From assembly GCA_963719275.1 (NCBI GenBank), contig CAVRBT010000005.1, forward strand, positions 186,001 through 250,000: 64,000 nt of DNA, read 5' to 3'. Origin of the DNA: AC-32 sp963719275 (lineage in GTDB: Bacteria > Actinomycetota > Thermoleophilia > Gaiellales > Gaiellaceae). The translations under genes and the position numbers were made by a program. The notes under the pieces are model-generated. The model was not told where the DNA came from, did not search any database, and worked only from the letters and a program-made list of their open reading frames with translations. Shown one piece after another: positions 1 to 7,684 of this stretch; position 1 is the stretch's first letter; every line of letters starts with the position of its first letter.

Positions 1-573
1 GGCGACCTCTGCGGCCACGGCACCGCCTGCGCGGGAATCGTCCGCCAGCTCGCCCCCGAGTGCAGCCTCTTCAGCGCGCGCGTGCTCGGCGCGGGCTTCA
101 AGGGCAGCGGCCCGATCCTGCTCGCGGGCCTCCGCTGGGCGGTCGACCAGGGCTTCGACGTGATCAACATGAGCCTGTCGACGACCAAGCGCCAGTTCGC
201 GGAGCTGCTGCACGAGCTCGCCGACACCGCCTACTTCCGCCGCACCGTCCTCGTCGCGTCGGCACACAACATGCCCGTCGAGAGCTATCCGTGGCGCTTC
301 TCGTCGGTGATCTCAGTCGGCAGCCACGAGGAGCCCGACCCGATGACGTTCTTCTACAACCCGTCGCCGCCGGTCGAGTTCTTCGCGCGCGGTGTCGGGG
401 TCGAGATCGCCTGGCTCGGCGGCGGCACGATCCTCTCGACCGGAAACAGCTTCGCGACACCGCACCTGAGCGGCATCTGCGCGCTCGTGCTCTCGAAGCA
501 CCCCGAGCTGACGCCGTTCCAGCTCAAGAACGTCCTCTACCTGACGGCCAACAACGTGGGAGGAGACACATGA
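1..573 (+). CDS. S8 (subtilisin-family) serine peptidase, C-terminal part
   Basis: The reading frame is open from the first base, so the gene begins upstream of the window; 190 residues are visible. The fragment has the S8 histidine motif GHGTACAG (His codon at 16-18), the oxyanion-side segment VINMSLS, and the nucleophile motif GNSFATPHLSG with Ser at codon 448-450. The catalytic Asp must lie in the missing N-terminal part. Subtilases cleave peptide bonds and most are secreted, but the signal peptide region is not visible. The stop codon overlaps the start of the following GAF gene (ATGA), so the two are translationally coupled and probably work together. The substrate is unknown. Confidence 0.9.
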   Translation, partial: GDLCGHGTACAGIVRQLAPECSLFSARVLGAGFKGSGPILLAGLRWAVDQGFDVINMSLSTTKRQFAELLHELADTAYFRRTVLVASAHNMPVESYPWRFSSVISVGSHEEPDPMTFFYNPSPPVEFFARGVGVEIAWLGGGTILSTGNSFATPHLSGICALVLSKHPELTPFQLKNVLYLTANNVGGDT

Positions 574-1208
574 GCGACCTGCGCGCGGCCGTGGCCGCCG
601 GAGCCCTCGGCTCGGAGGAGGGCTACCGCGAGCTCTTGCAGTCGATCGTGGAGGTGGCGCGCGCGATCTTCGGCGCGCGGGCGTCGTCCGTGTTCCTGTT
701 CGACGAGGACTCCGACGAGCTGGTGTTCGAGGCCGTGGCCGGAGAAGGCGCCGGCGATCTGATCGGTCAGCGGTTCCCCTCCAGCACCGGGATCGCGGGC
801 TGGGTGCTCGTCACGCGCCAGCCGCTGGTCGTCGAGGAGCTCGACAAGGACCCGCGCTTCTCCCGTGAGACGGCGGAGTCGACAGGTTTCGTGCCGAAGG
901 GCCTGATGGCGGTGCCGCTTCTGCACGAGGACAACGCACTCGGCGTGCTCGAGGTGCTCGACCGCCCGCAGAAGGCCGCGTTCTCGCTTGCGGAGATGGA
1001 CTTGTTGGGGCTGTTCGCGAACGAGGCCGCGATCGCGCTCGACCTGCTGCAGAAGGCGCGGGCGGCACGGACCGTGCTCGAGGACGAAGGCGCCGACGCC
1101 GACGCGTTCGCCCGTTTCGCGGCGCGGCTCGACGAGGCCGAGCCGGAGCAGCGCGAAGCGGCGCTCCAGCTCCTCGACGCGCTCGGGAAGCTTCTCCGGG
1201 AACGCTAA
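570..1208 (+). CDS. GAF-domain protein
   Basis: A 212-residue soluble protein starting at the ATG that overlaps the stop of the S8 peptidase gene. Residues about 17-165 form a GAF domain, seen in the segments ASSVFLFDEDSDELVFEAV, GIAGWVLVTRQPLVVEEL and the SLAEMDLLGLFANEAAIAL helix. The C-terminal 45 residues are a charged helix rich in Asp, Glu and Ala. GAF domains bind small ligands such as cyclic nucleotides or mediate dimerisation. No output domain is attached, so it may act as a ligand-sensing partner of the coupled peptidase. That role is inferred from coupling only. A strong hairpin follows the stop codon directly. Confidence 0.85.
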   Translation: MSDLRAAVAAGALGSEEGYRELLQSIVEVARAIFGARASSVFLFDEDSDELVFEAVAGEGAGDLIGQRFPSSTGIAGWVLVTRQPLVVEELDKDPRFSRETAESTGFVPKGLMAVPLLHEDNALGVLEVLDRPQKAAFSLAEMDLLGLFANEAAIALDLLQKARAARTVLEDEGADADAFARFAARLDEAEPEQREAALQLLDALGKLLRER

Positions 1209-1230
1209 GAGGGAGCCTCTCGGCTCCCTC
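1209..1230 (+). terminator. Intrinsic-type hairpin after the GAF gene
   Basis: A perfect 9-bp stem (GAGGGAGCC / GGCTCCCTC) with a TCTC loop begins at the base after the TAA stop. No T-run follows, as is common in high-GC actinobacteria. It closes the peptidase-GAF transcript and could also act for the opposing repeat-peptide gene. Confidence 0.7.
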
Positions 1231-1256
1231 CGTAGCTTGGGCTGAGCTCGAAGCCC

Positions 1257-1508
1257 CTACGCCTTCTGCATCCCCTTAGCGACTGCGCCCTTGGCGACGT
1301 GCGCCTCGACGTCGTCGCCTTCAGCCTCATCGTTGCGGCCCTTGGCGACTGCGCCCTTAGCGACTGCGCCCTTGGCGACGTGCGCCTCGACGTCGTCGCC
1401 TTCAGCCTCATCGTTGCGGCCCTTGGCGACTGCGCCCTTAGCGACTGCGCCCTTGGCGACGTGCGCCTCGACGTCTTCGTCGGTGCGAGTCTCGCGATCC
1501 TCCTCCAT
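1257..1508 (-). CDS. Tandem-repeat DVEAH/AVAKG small protein (unknown function)
   Basis: An 83-residue protein starting at the ATG complementary to 1506-1508, with a near-perfect ribosome binding site (AAAGGAGG, 7 nt upstream). After a 12-residue acidic leader come two identical 27-residue repeats and a partial third. Each repeat opens with VEAH, continues with alternating AVAKG pentapeptides and ends in an acidic RNDEAEGDD linker; the tail is GMQKA. It has no signal peptide, membrane segment or cysteine. I do not recognise a characterised family. Lys-rich blocks alternate with acidic linkers, which could suit a nucleic-acid-binding tail, a linker-rich scaffold or a multi-copy peptide precursor. 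It is divergent from the MFS exporter gene at 1616. Confidence 0.75.
   Translation of the reverse strand: MEEDRETRTDEDVEAHVAKGAVAKGAVAKGRNDEAEGDDVEAHVAKGAVAKGAVAKGRNDEAEGDDVEAHVAKGAVAKGMQKA
1273..1475. repeat. Perfect 81-bp direct tandem repeat
   Basis: Units at 1291-1371 and 1372-1452 are identical base for base. A partial third copy runs to 1475 and a partial leading copy covers 1273-1290. The period of 81 bp is 27 codons, so copy-number change keeps the frame of the small protein encoded on the minus strand. Absolute identity, including at third codon positions, indicates recent duplication or ongoing homogenisation. Confidence 0.95.
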
Positions 1509-1615
1509 GAACTGCCTCCTTTCGAACTTCCGGAACCTGAGCACTAGACGGAGTTCGTTCCCGAAATCTTCCACGCGGACTTCAAAAACGCAATGCGCGG
1601 TGCCATTCTCAGCAC

Positions 1616-3262
1616 GTGGCGAGGCTCCGGGAGCACCTGCGGGAGTCCTTTCGCGCACTGCGCGAGGTGTTTCGCAACCGGGCGCTGCGGCAGCTCCAGC
1701 TCGCCTGGGCGGGTTCCATCATCGGGAGCTGGGCCTATGCCGTAGCCCTAGTTGTTTACGCCTACGACCAGGGCGGTGCCTCGGCGGTCGCCCTCGTCGC
1801 GGTGGTCCGCTGGGTACCGGCCGCGGTCGCATCGCCGTTCGCATCAATCTTGGGCGACCGCTACCCGAGGGTGCGGGTGATGTTGAGCGCCGACCTGCTA
1901 CGCGCGAGCGCCCTTGTAGCGATGGCGGTATGCGTGGTCACGGATGCCCCCGCCGCGATCGTCTACTTGCTCGCGTCCATTGCGGCCGTGCTCGCGACGG
2001 TGTTCGACCCCGCGCAGTCGGCCTTGATTCCCTCGCTTGCGCGTACCCCGGAGGAACTGACCGCCGCGAACGTGAGCTCGAGCACGCTCGAAAGCCTTGG
2101 CTTCTGCGTCGGCCCCGCCCTCGGCGGGATCTTGCTCACCTTCACGAATGTGTGGGTCGTCTTCGTCGTAACCGCCGCCGCGTTTCTGTGGTCGGCACTG
2201 ATGCTTGCCCCGCTTCTCCGCGCGTCTGAGCCACCGCTGACGCACGAGCGGCCTCATCTGCTCGAGGAAGCAACCGCCGGCTTCCGCGCAATTGGGAGCG
2301 ACCCGCGCTTGCGGCTGGTCATCGGCCTCTTCGGCGCGCAGACGCTCGTGAACGGCGCCTTTGGCGTTCTCGTCGCCGTCTCGGCGTTCCAACTGCTCGA
2401 TCTCGGCTCCGGCGGCGTCGGCTACCTCCAATCCGCCGTAGGCGTTGGCGGGCTTATCGGGGGCGCAGTCGCACTCGCCCTCGTCGGGCATCGGCGCCTG
2501 GCCACGACGTTCGGCATCGCAGTGGCCGGGACGGGCGGACCGCTGCTTCTCTTAGGAGTCCTTCCAAGGACCGGCGCAGCACTCATCGCCTTCGGCTTGG
2601 TCGGTTTCGCGAACATCATCTGTGACGTCTCCGGCTTTACGATCCTGCAGCGGGGGACGCCGAGCGAGGTGCTGTCGCGCGTCTTCGGTGTCCTGCACAG
2701 CCTCGTCTACGCGACGATCGCTCTCGGGGCGGTGCTTGCACCCCCACTGATCAATGCGGTTGGTGTTCGCTGGACGCTGGTGATCGTTGGCTCGCTGCTC
2801 CCGGTGCTGTCGCTGCTCACACACACGAGCCTGACGAGGCTCGACGCCGACCCCGGCGACCCGCACAGGCTTCGACTCCTGCAGGCAATCCCGATCTTCT
2901 CGCCGCTCTCGCCACCCGTGCTGGAGCGGCTCGCCGCCCGGCTGACGCCTGTGCAGGCGCAAGGGGGCGAGGAGATCATCCGGCGCGGCGACCACGGCGA
3001 CCGCTTCTACGTCGTCTCCTCCGGGGAGGTCGACGTGCTCGTGGACGGCCGCCCCCCGCGCCGCGAGGGCGAGGGCTCGTACTTCGGCGAGATTGCGCTG
3101 CTGCGCGACGTGCCGCGCACCGCCACGGTCCTCGCCGCCACCGACGTCGAACTCTTCGCGCTCGACCGCGACGACTTCCTCCCCGCCGTGACCGGCCACG
3201 CGGGCAGCGTCCAGGCCGCCGAAGGGGTGATCGGCGCGCGCCTGGGCATGTCGACGGTGTAG
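1616..3262 (+). CDS. MFS permease fused to a C-terminal cyclic-nucleotide-binding domain
   Basis: A 548-residue protein with a GTG start. Residues about 25-400 form a major-facilitator transporter of roughly 12 hydrophobic helices, with the loop signature GDRYPRVRVM after helix 2, typical of the MFS_3/enterobactin-exporter-like group. Residues about 420-530 are a cNMP-binding domain with the phosphate-binding cassette FGEIALL...PRTATV, the Arg of which contacts cyclic phosphate in CRP-type domains. The transporter may be gated by cAMP or a related ligand. The next gene, 32 bp downstream, is a free cNMP-binding protein. The substrate is unknown. It is divergent from the repeat-peptide gene, with about 107 bp between them. 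Confidence 0.88.
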   Translation: MARLREHLRESFRALREVFRNRALRQLQLAWAGSIIGSWAYAVALVVYAYDQGGASAVALVAVVRWVPAAVASPFASILGDRYPRVRVMLSADLLRASALVAMAVCVVTDAPAAIVYLLASIAAVLATVFDPAQSALIPSLARTPEELTAANVSSSTLESLGFCVGPALGGILLTFTNVWVVFVVTAAAFLWSALMLAPLLRASEPPLTHERPHLLEEATAGFRAIGSDPRLRLVIGLFGAQTLVNGAFGVLVAVSAFQLLDLGSGGVGYLQSAVGVGGLIGGAVALALVGHRRLATTFGIAVAGTGGPLLLLGVLPRTGAALIAFGLVGFANIICDVSGFTILQRGTPSEVLSRVFGVLHSLVYATIALGAVLAPPLINAVGVRWTLVIVGSLLPVLSLLTHTSLTRLDADPGDPHRLRLLQAIPIFSPLSPPVLERLAARLTPVQAQGGEEIIRRGDHGDRFYVVSSGEVDVLVDGRPPRREGEGSYFGEIALLRDVPRTATVLAATDVELFALDRDDFLPAVTGHAGSVQAAEGVIGARLGMSTV

Positions 3263-3294
3263 CGGCTGTCGCGCCGGCGGGTTAGCATCCGCCC

Positions 3295-3714
3295 ATGGCT
3301 GCGCCTTCCGTCGACTTGCTGCATCGCGTCCCGCTCTTCGCGGAGTTGAAGCCGAAGGAGCTCGAGAAGCTGAGCAGCTCCTTCAAGGAGCGCACGTTCG
3401 CAGAAGGCGAGGATGTCGCCAGCGAGGGCGAGACCGGCGGCGGCGGCAGGTTCTTCGTGATCGAGAGCGGCGAGGCAATCGTCAGCGTCCACGGCGAGGA
3501 GCGGGGCCGGCTCGGGCCGGGCGACTACTTCGGCGACGTCGCGATGATCGACCGAGGCGAACGAACGGCCACGATCCACGCCGCCTCCGAGCTGAAGTGC
3601 TACAGCCTCACCTTCTGGGACTTCCGGCCCCTCGTAGAGAGCGACGCGCGCATCGCGTGGCCGCTGCTCCAGACGATGGCGAAGCGCTTACGCGCGGCCG
3701 AGTCCGAGGCCTAG
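3295..3714 (+). CDS. Stand-alone cyclic-nucleotide-binding domain protein
   Basis: A 139-residue protein made almost entirely of one cNMP-binding domain: VPLFAELKPKELEKLSSSF at the N-terminus, the cassette YFGDVAMIDRGERTATI around residues 83-99, and a closing helix. There is no DNA-binding helix-turn-helix, so it is not a CRP-type activator. It follows the MFS-cNMP fusion by 32 bp on the same strand and resembles that gene's C-terminal domain, so it may be a regulatory subunit or a duplicate of the sensor. Its 3' end overlaps the convergent glycerate kinase gene by 27 bp. Confidence 0.87.
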   Translation: MAAPSVDLLHRVPLFAELKPKELEKLSSSFKERTFAEGEDVASEGETGGGGRFFVIESGEAIVSVHGEERGRLGPGDYFGDVAMIDRGERTATIHAASELKCYSLTFWDFRPLVESDARIAWPLLQTMAKRLRAAESEA

Positions 3715-4593
3715 CTCCTCCAGGTCGTCGCGCGCCCTCGCCGGGTCGCCGCTGAGCGGCCGCGCGTCGAGGCCGTCGGCCACGCGCCCGCCGAAGAGCA
3801 CGCAGCGCACGCCGAGCTCATCGCACACGCGCAGCGCCTCGCCTGGAGCCTTGCCGTCGAAGGTCGTGCGGTCGACCGTGCCCTCGCCCGTCACTACCAG
3901 GTCGGCGGCCGCGGCACGATCCCGGAAGCCGATCGCGTCCAGGACGTAGGGCGCTCCCGGCGCCAGCTGCGCGCCGAGCGACGCGAGCGCCGCGCCCAGG
4001 CCCCCTGCGGCGCCGGCCCCGGCGAGCTTCGCGAACGACGGCAGGTGCCCGGCGAAGCGGTTCTCCAGCTCCGAGACGTCGTCGGCGAGCGCGCCCTTCT
4101 GCGGCCCGAAGAGCCGCGGCGCCTCCGCGAGCGTCGCGCGGACGTCGCAGAGCGCAACCGTCGGCCCCGGCAGCTCGTCGAGCACCTCGAGCAGCCCCGA
4201 GCCGCCGTCCATCGTCGCGGTGCCGCCGAGGCAGACGAGTAACCGCGGAGCCGAGCCGACACGAGCGATCAGCTCGCCGAGCCCGCGGCTCGAGGCCGCG
4301 TGTACGTCCAGCCGCGAGGGGTCGAGCGGGATCACCTCCGCGCTCTCGACGACGGCCGTGCCGTCCGGGAGCTCCCGGATCGGCGCGTCGCGCTCGCGCC
4401 CGAAGGCGTCGGATACCCGCGCGAGCCGCTGCACCCGCGCGCCGAGCACCTCCGCCGTCCCCTCGCCTCCATCGGCGAGCGGCAGCTCCTCGGCCTCCGC
4501 GCCGGCGCTTCGCAGTCCCCGCGCCAGGGCGGCCGCCGCCTCCACCGCCGTGAGGACGCCCTTGAGGCTAGCCGGGGACGCGAGCGCGCGCAT
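3688..4593 (-). CDS. Glycerate kinase (glycerate 2-kinase family)
   Basis: A 301-residue protein of the GlxK/GarK family, which phosphorylates D-glycerate to 2-phosphoglycerate. Diagnostic motifs are the N-terminal SLKG, PLADGGEGT (about 39-47), CLGGTATMDGGSG (about 120-132), RLFGPQKGA, GAGAAGGLGAAL and VVTGEGTVD. Known members are about 370-380 residues, so this version is compact. The start lies 26 bp inside the preceding LPG-synthase-like gene, placing it last in a three-gene minus-strand operon with a glycosyltransferase and a membrane protein. Why a glycerate kinase sits with a putative glycolipid pathway is unclear; a glycerate-decorated glycolipid or glucosylglycerate metabolism is possible but only inferred. 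Confidence 0.9.
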   Translation of the reverse strand: MRALASPASLKGVLTAVEAAAALARGLRSAGAEAEELPLADGGEGTAEVLGARVQRLARVSDAFGRERDAPIRELPDGTAVVESAEVIPLDPSRLDVHAASSRGLGELIARVGSAPRLLVCLGGTATMDGGSGLLEVLDELPGPTVALCDVRATLAEAPRLFGPQKGALADDVSELENRFAGHLPSFAKLAGAGAAGGLGAALASLGAQLAPGAPYVLDAIGFRDRAAAADLVVTGEGTVDRTTFDGKAPGEALRVCDELGVRCVLFGGRVADGLDARPLSGDPARARDDLEELGLGLGRA

Positions 4594-5656
4594 GCGTGCC
4601 GTCGACGCGGGCCGCCTCGTCCTCCGCGCGCGGCTCCTCGGGCACCTCCGCCTCCTCTGCGCCCGGCATCCGCCGCAGCATCGCGAACGAGAGCCCCTCG
4701 CGCGCGAGGAACATCAGCCCGACGCCGACGCCCACCGAAGCCTCGATGGCCTGCAGCCCGAAGCCGAATGCGAGCGCCTGCGCGGTCGCGACGCCGTACG
4801 AGCGGAGCGGCACTGCTACGACCGCCTGCAGCAGACCGATGTTCCCCGGCCAGAGCGGGAAGAGCGTCGCGACGTTCATCAGCAGCAGCACGAGCGCGGC
4901 CGCCGGCATGGGCGCGTGGATGTCGAATGCCCGCATCGCTGTGTAGACGGCGAGCAGCTGGAACAGCCAGCCGCAGCACTGAAAGAAGACGGCGAGCGCG
5001 GCCGGCCCGGGTGCGTGGAGCACGCCGAGCCCGTACCGGGCCATCGTCACCAGCCGCTTCACCGGCCCCACCTCGTCCACCACGGACTGGTGATGCCTCC
5101 GCGCGCTGGCGAACGCGAACGCGAACAGGCCGAACCCGACGGCGCCCACGACCAGGAGGCTCGTGAACGCCCAGTGCGGGATGTTCGCCGTGGCGAGGAC
5201 GTAGAGGATCAGGCCGACCACGGGCACGAGGTCGAAGAGCCGGTGCGCGAAGACCGTCCCGACAAGCGCCGCCCAGGTCCCGTCCGCGCGGCCGTGCAGG
5301 CGGAGCTTCCGCGTCAGGACCGCCACACGCGCGAGCTCGCCGATCCGTCCCGGCAGCACCGCGTTCGCGAACAGCCCCACCGAGAACGCGGAGAACACGA
5401 GCGAGAAGCGCGGGTGCGGCGGCGGGATCGCCTGCTTGATCACCGTGTTCCACGCGAGCGCGCGCACGAGGACCGAGAGCAGGTTGAGCCCGATCGCGAC
5501 CACGACCCAGTACCACACCACCGCGTCGAAGGCGTGCCAGACGGCGCCCCAGTCGGGCCCGCGCCACCAGACCAGCGCAACCAAACCGGCCGCGGCGGCG
5601 AGCACACCGACGATCCGCCACACCGGCGACCGCGGGATCCTCAGGAAGCGCCTCAC
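4568..5656 (-). CDS. Lysylphosphatidylglycerol-synthase-type transmembrane protein (UPF0104/YbhN-like)
   Basis: A 362-residue integral membrane protein with about eight hydrophobic helices. The conserved core NAVLPGRIGELARVAVL (about residues 98-114) and PLWPGNIGLLQAVVAVPL (about 268-285) mark the LPG_synthase_TM family. The family includes the flippase half of MprF and many stand-alone proteins next to glycosyltransferases, where a lipid-flipping role is assumed. Here it overlaps the upstream PimA-like glycosyltransferase by 4 bp (ATGA) and the downstream glycerate kinase by 26 bp. It lacks the soluble aminoacyl-transfer domain of MprF. Confidence 0.88.
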   Translation of the reverse strand: MRRFLRIPRSPVWRIVGVLAAAAGLVALVWWRGPDWGAVWHAFDAVVWYWVVVAIGLNLLSVLVRALAWNTVIKQAIPPPHPRFSLVFSAFSVGLFANAVLPGRIGELARVAVLTRKLRLHGRADGTWAALVGTVFAHRLFDLVPVVGLILYVLATANIPHWAFTSLLVVGAVGFGLFAFAFASARRHHQSVVDEVGPVKRLVTMARYGLGVLHAPGPAALAVFFQCCGWLFQLLAVYTAMRAFDIHAPMPAAALVLLLMNVATLFPLWPGNIGLLQAVVAVPLRSYGVATAQALAFGFGLQAIEASVGVGVGLMFLAREGLSFAMLRRMPGAEEAEVPEEPRAEDEAARVDGTHARARVPG

Positions 5657-6768
5657 ACGAGCTCCCGGTACATCTCTTCGAGGCGCCGCGCGATGTCGTC
5701 CCAGGAGTACCGTTCCTGCGCAACCCGCCGGGCCGCGATGCCGAGCCGTTCGCGCCGCGCCTCGTCGTCGAGTAGGCCTGCCACTGCTTCCGTCAGCGCG
5801 TCCGGGTCTCCGGGTGGGACGAGGACGCCGGTCTCGTCCGTCATGACGTCACGGTACCCCGTGATGTCAGACGCAACCACCGGGGTCGCGCACGCAAACG
5901 CGCGCGTGAGCACCATCCCGAAGCTCTCGCCACCGAGCGACGGGGCGAGCAGCGCCTTCGCGGTCAGCAGCTCCTCCGTCAGGTCGTCCTGGCTGAGGAA
6001 CCCGAGCGCGTCGATGCCCGTCGCGTCGACACCCGCCTGCTGAAGAGCCAGCCGCACCATCAGCGGGTCGGCGCCGACGATGCGCAGTCGCGCCCCGGTC
6101 CGGCGGTGGATCTCCGGCCAGGCGCGCAGCAGCACCGACACCCCTTTCCGGCGGTCGTGGCGGCCGACGAACACGACCCGGTGCTCGCGCCCGGCGGCCT
6201 CGGCGTGCTCCGGGATGAGCACGCCGTTGGGGATCACCTCGTACTCCCCCGGCATCCAGCGCTCCGCCGTCTCGCGCGCGGCGTCGGAGACCGCGATTCG
6301 GCGGTCGATCCGGTCCATCAGGAACCCCCACGCGCGCCCTCCGATGTGCATCCAGGCGAGCCCGCCGGAGGCGTGGAAGGTCGCGACGATGGGACAGCGC
6401 GCCCAGGCCATCACGGCGGTGCAGATCACGGGCGTCATGGGCTCGTGCAGGTGCAGCACGTCGAAGCGCTCGCGCTCGAGCACCCGCTTGATCCTCGGCA
6501 CCGCCCTCGGGCTGAGAACGATGTTCGGCAGCGAGCCGTTGGCCGGGACGATCACCGAGCGGCCGACCGGAATCACGTGCGACGGCGGGCTGCCGTGCCG
6601 GCCGTGCCGCGGGTGCAGCACACGCGTGAAGCTCCCCGGCGGGTCGTTGCCGATGATCGTGCGCGTCTCGACGCCGAGTCGCTGCAGCGACTCCGCCTGC
6701 AGCTCGGAGTGCTCGAGGACCGCGCCCCAGTAGGACCACGAGTACGGCACGACGATGCCGACCTTCAT
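5653..6768 (-). CDS. GT4 glycosyltransferase, PimA-like
   Basis: A 371-residue GT-B fold enzyme. The N-terminal domain starts KVGIVVPYSWSYWGAV with FDVLHLHEPMTP, and the C-terminal domain has VVFVGRHDRRKGVSVLL and the donor-site motif GGESFGMVLTRAFACATPVV. These resemble actinobacterial phosphatidylinositol mannosyltransferase PimA, which moves mannose from GDP-mannose to phosphatidylinositol on the cytoplasmic face. The exact donor and acceptor cannot be read from sequence. It is the first gene of an operon with a membrane flippase-like protein and glycerate kinase. Its start is 22 bp from the end of the LuxR-type gene that precedes it on the same strand. Confidence 0.88.
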   Translation of the reverse strand: MKVGIVVPYSWSYWGAVLEHSELQAESLQRLGVETRTIIGNDPPGSFTRVLHPRHGRHGSPPSHVIPVGRSVIVPANGSLPNIVLSPRAVPRIKRVLERERFDVLHLHEPMTPVICTAVMAWARCPIVATFHASGGLAWMHIGGRAWGFLMDRIDRRIAVSDAARETAERWMPGEYEVIPNGVLIPEHAEAAGREHRVVFVGRHDRRKGVSVLLRAWPEIHRRTGARLRIVGADPLMVRLALQQAGVDATGIDALGFLSQDDLTEELLTAKALLAPSLGGESFGMVLTRAFACATPVVASDITGYRDVMTDETGVLVPPGDPDALTEAVAGLLDDEARRERLGIAARRVAQERYSWDDIARRLEEMYRELV

Positions 6769-6790
6769 CGCGTGACGATTCTGACGGTCG

Positions 6791-7426
6791 CTACTGCGGG
6801 TGCGGGCGGTTGCCGTCTCGGGGCGACGAGTCCGCGCTGATCACGCCTGCGCGCAAGCCCACCAGCACCGCCTCGAGCCGCGAGTGAGCGCCAAGCCCCC
6901 GGAGCAGCGCGCGGATGTGGTTCCGCGCGGTCTCTTCCGCAATACCGAGCCGGCGTGCGATCTCCGGCGTCTCGAGCCCTTCGCCGAGCAGGCGCAGGAC
7001 CTCCTGCTGCCGCGGCGTGAGGTCTTCCAGCGGCGAGGGCTCGAACGTGGGTGCCTGCGCGAGCGGCATCCCGACGCCGAAGATCCCCACGATGTGGCCG
7101 TCGCGCCGCAGGGGAGCGGAGCTGAGGCGCATCGGAATCCGGCCGCCGTTTCGGTCGAGCACGACCATGTCGAAGATCTGCGTCGTCCTGCCGACGACCT
7201 TGGGCGCGAAGTTCGTCCGCGCGACCTGGCGGTGCTCAGGGGCCACGTACTCGACGAACGGCTCCCCGCGCAGGTCGCCGAGCAGCTCGACCAGCGCGCG
7301 GTTGACCCAGCAGAAGCGCCCTTCGCGGTTGATCACGTATGCGGGCGCCGCGAGATCCTCGACCGCAGTCGGAAGATCGAGCGCTGCGAGTTCGGAAGCG
7401 TTCATCTGCATTGCACCTGCCGTCAT
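6791..7426 (-). CDS. PAS-LuxR transcriptional regulator
   Basis: A 211-residue protein if it starts at the ATG complementary to 7424-7426. A GTG at 7540 would add 38 residues of low-complexity, proline-rich sequence that looks non-coding. Residues about 20-120 are a PAS domain (AAPAYVINREGRFCWVNRAL, VVLDRNGGRIPMRLSS, VGIFGVGMPL). Residues about 140-200 are a LuxR helix-turn-helix (LTPRQQEVLRLLGEGLETPE, IAEETARNHIRALLRGL). PAS-LuxR proteins are one-component sensors of small molecules or redox state. It lies immediately upstream of the glycosyltransferase operon on the same strand, so it may control or be co-transcribed with it. Confidence 0.88.
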   Translation of the reverse strand: MTAGAMQMNASELAALDLPTAVEDLAAPAYVINREGRFCWVNRALVELLGDLRGEPFVEYVAPEHRQVARTNFAPKVVGRTTQIFDMVVLDRNGGRIPMRLSSAPLRRDGHIVGIFGVGMPLAQAPTFEPSPLEDLTPRQQEVLRLLGEGLETPEIARRLGIAEETARNHIRALLRGLGAHSRLEAVLVGLRAGVISADSSPRDGNRPHPQ

Positions 7427-7430
7427 GAGA

Positions 7431-7464
7431 CCTACCGGCCACCCCGCCGCGGGCGGCCGGTAGG
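7431..7464. promoter_or_regulatory. 10-bp inverted repeat just upstream of the PAS-LuxR start
   Basis: CCTACCGGCC and GGCCGGTAGG are perfect inverted copies separated by 14 nt that are themselves GC-rich. On the minus strand the right arm GGCCGGTAGG lies 4 nt before the ATG at 7426 and contains the only purine-rich ribosome-binding candidate (GGTAGG). It could be a dimeric operator for autoregulation or an RNA hairpin that hides the ribosome binding site. Confidence 0.55.
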
Positions 7465-7684
7465 CGTTGAGCTCGGACCGACGAGGTTCCCGTGGACCCG
7501 CCTTGCGGGGCGGCCGCGGGAGGGGGGAATGTGTGGGCACACCTGCCGGCCCGTGCGCATCGAGCCTTTCATCCGCTCCTACCCGGTGTCATGACCCGCG
7601 TGGGTCAAGTCGCGGGGAGCGCAGCTGCCGCGGCGCGCGAGTAGACCGCCACCTGGAAGGGGCGTATGGTCAGCGGAGCCGCCG

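Noticed and set aside
1273..1475. CRISPR array
   Set aside because: The repeat is a contiguous 81-bp tandem unit without unique spacers, in frame with a protein, and no cas gene is present.
4220..6043. Over 600-codon plus-strand frame opposite the glycosyltransferase operon
   Set aside because: Shadow of three well-supported minus-strand genes; composition is Arg/Pro/Glu-biased without motifs.
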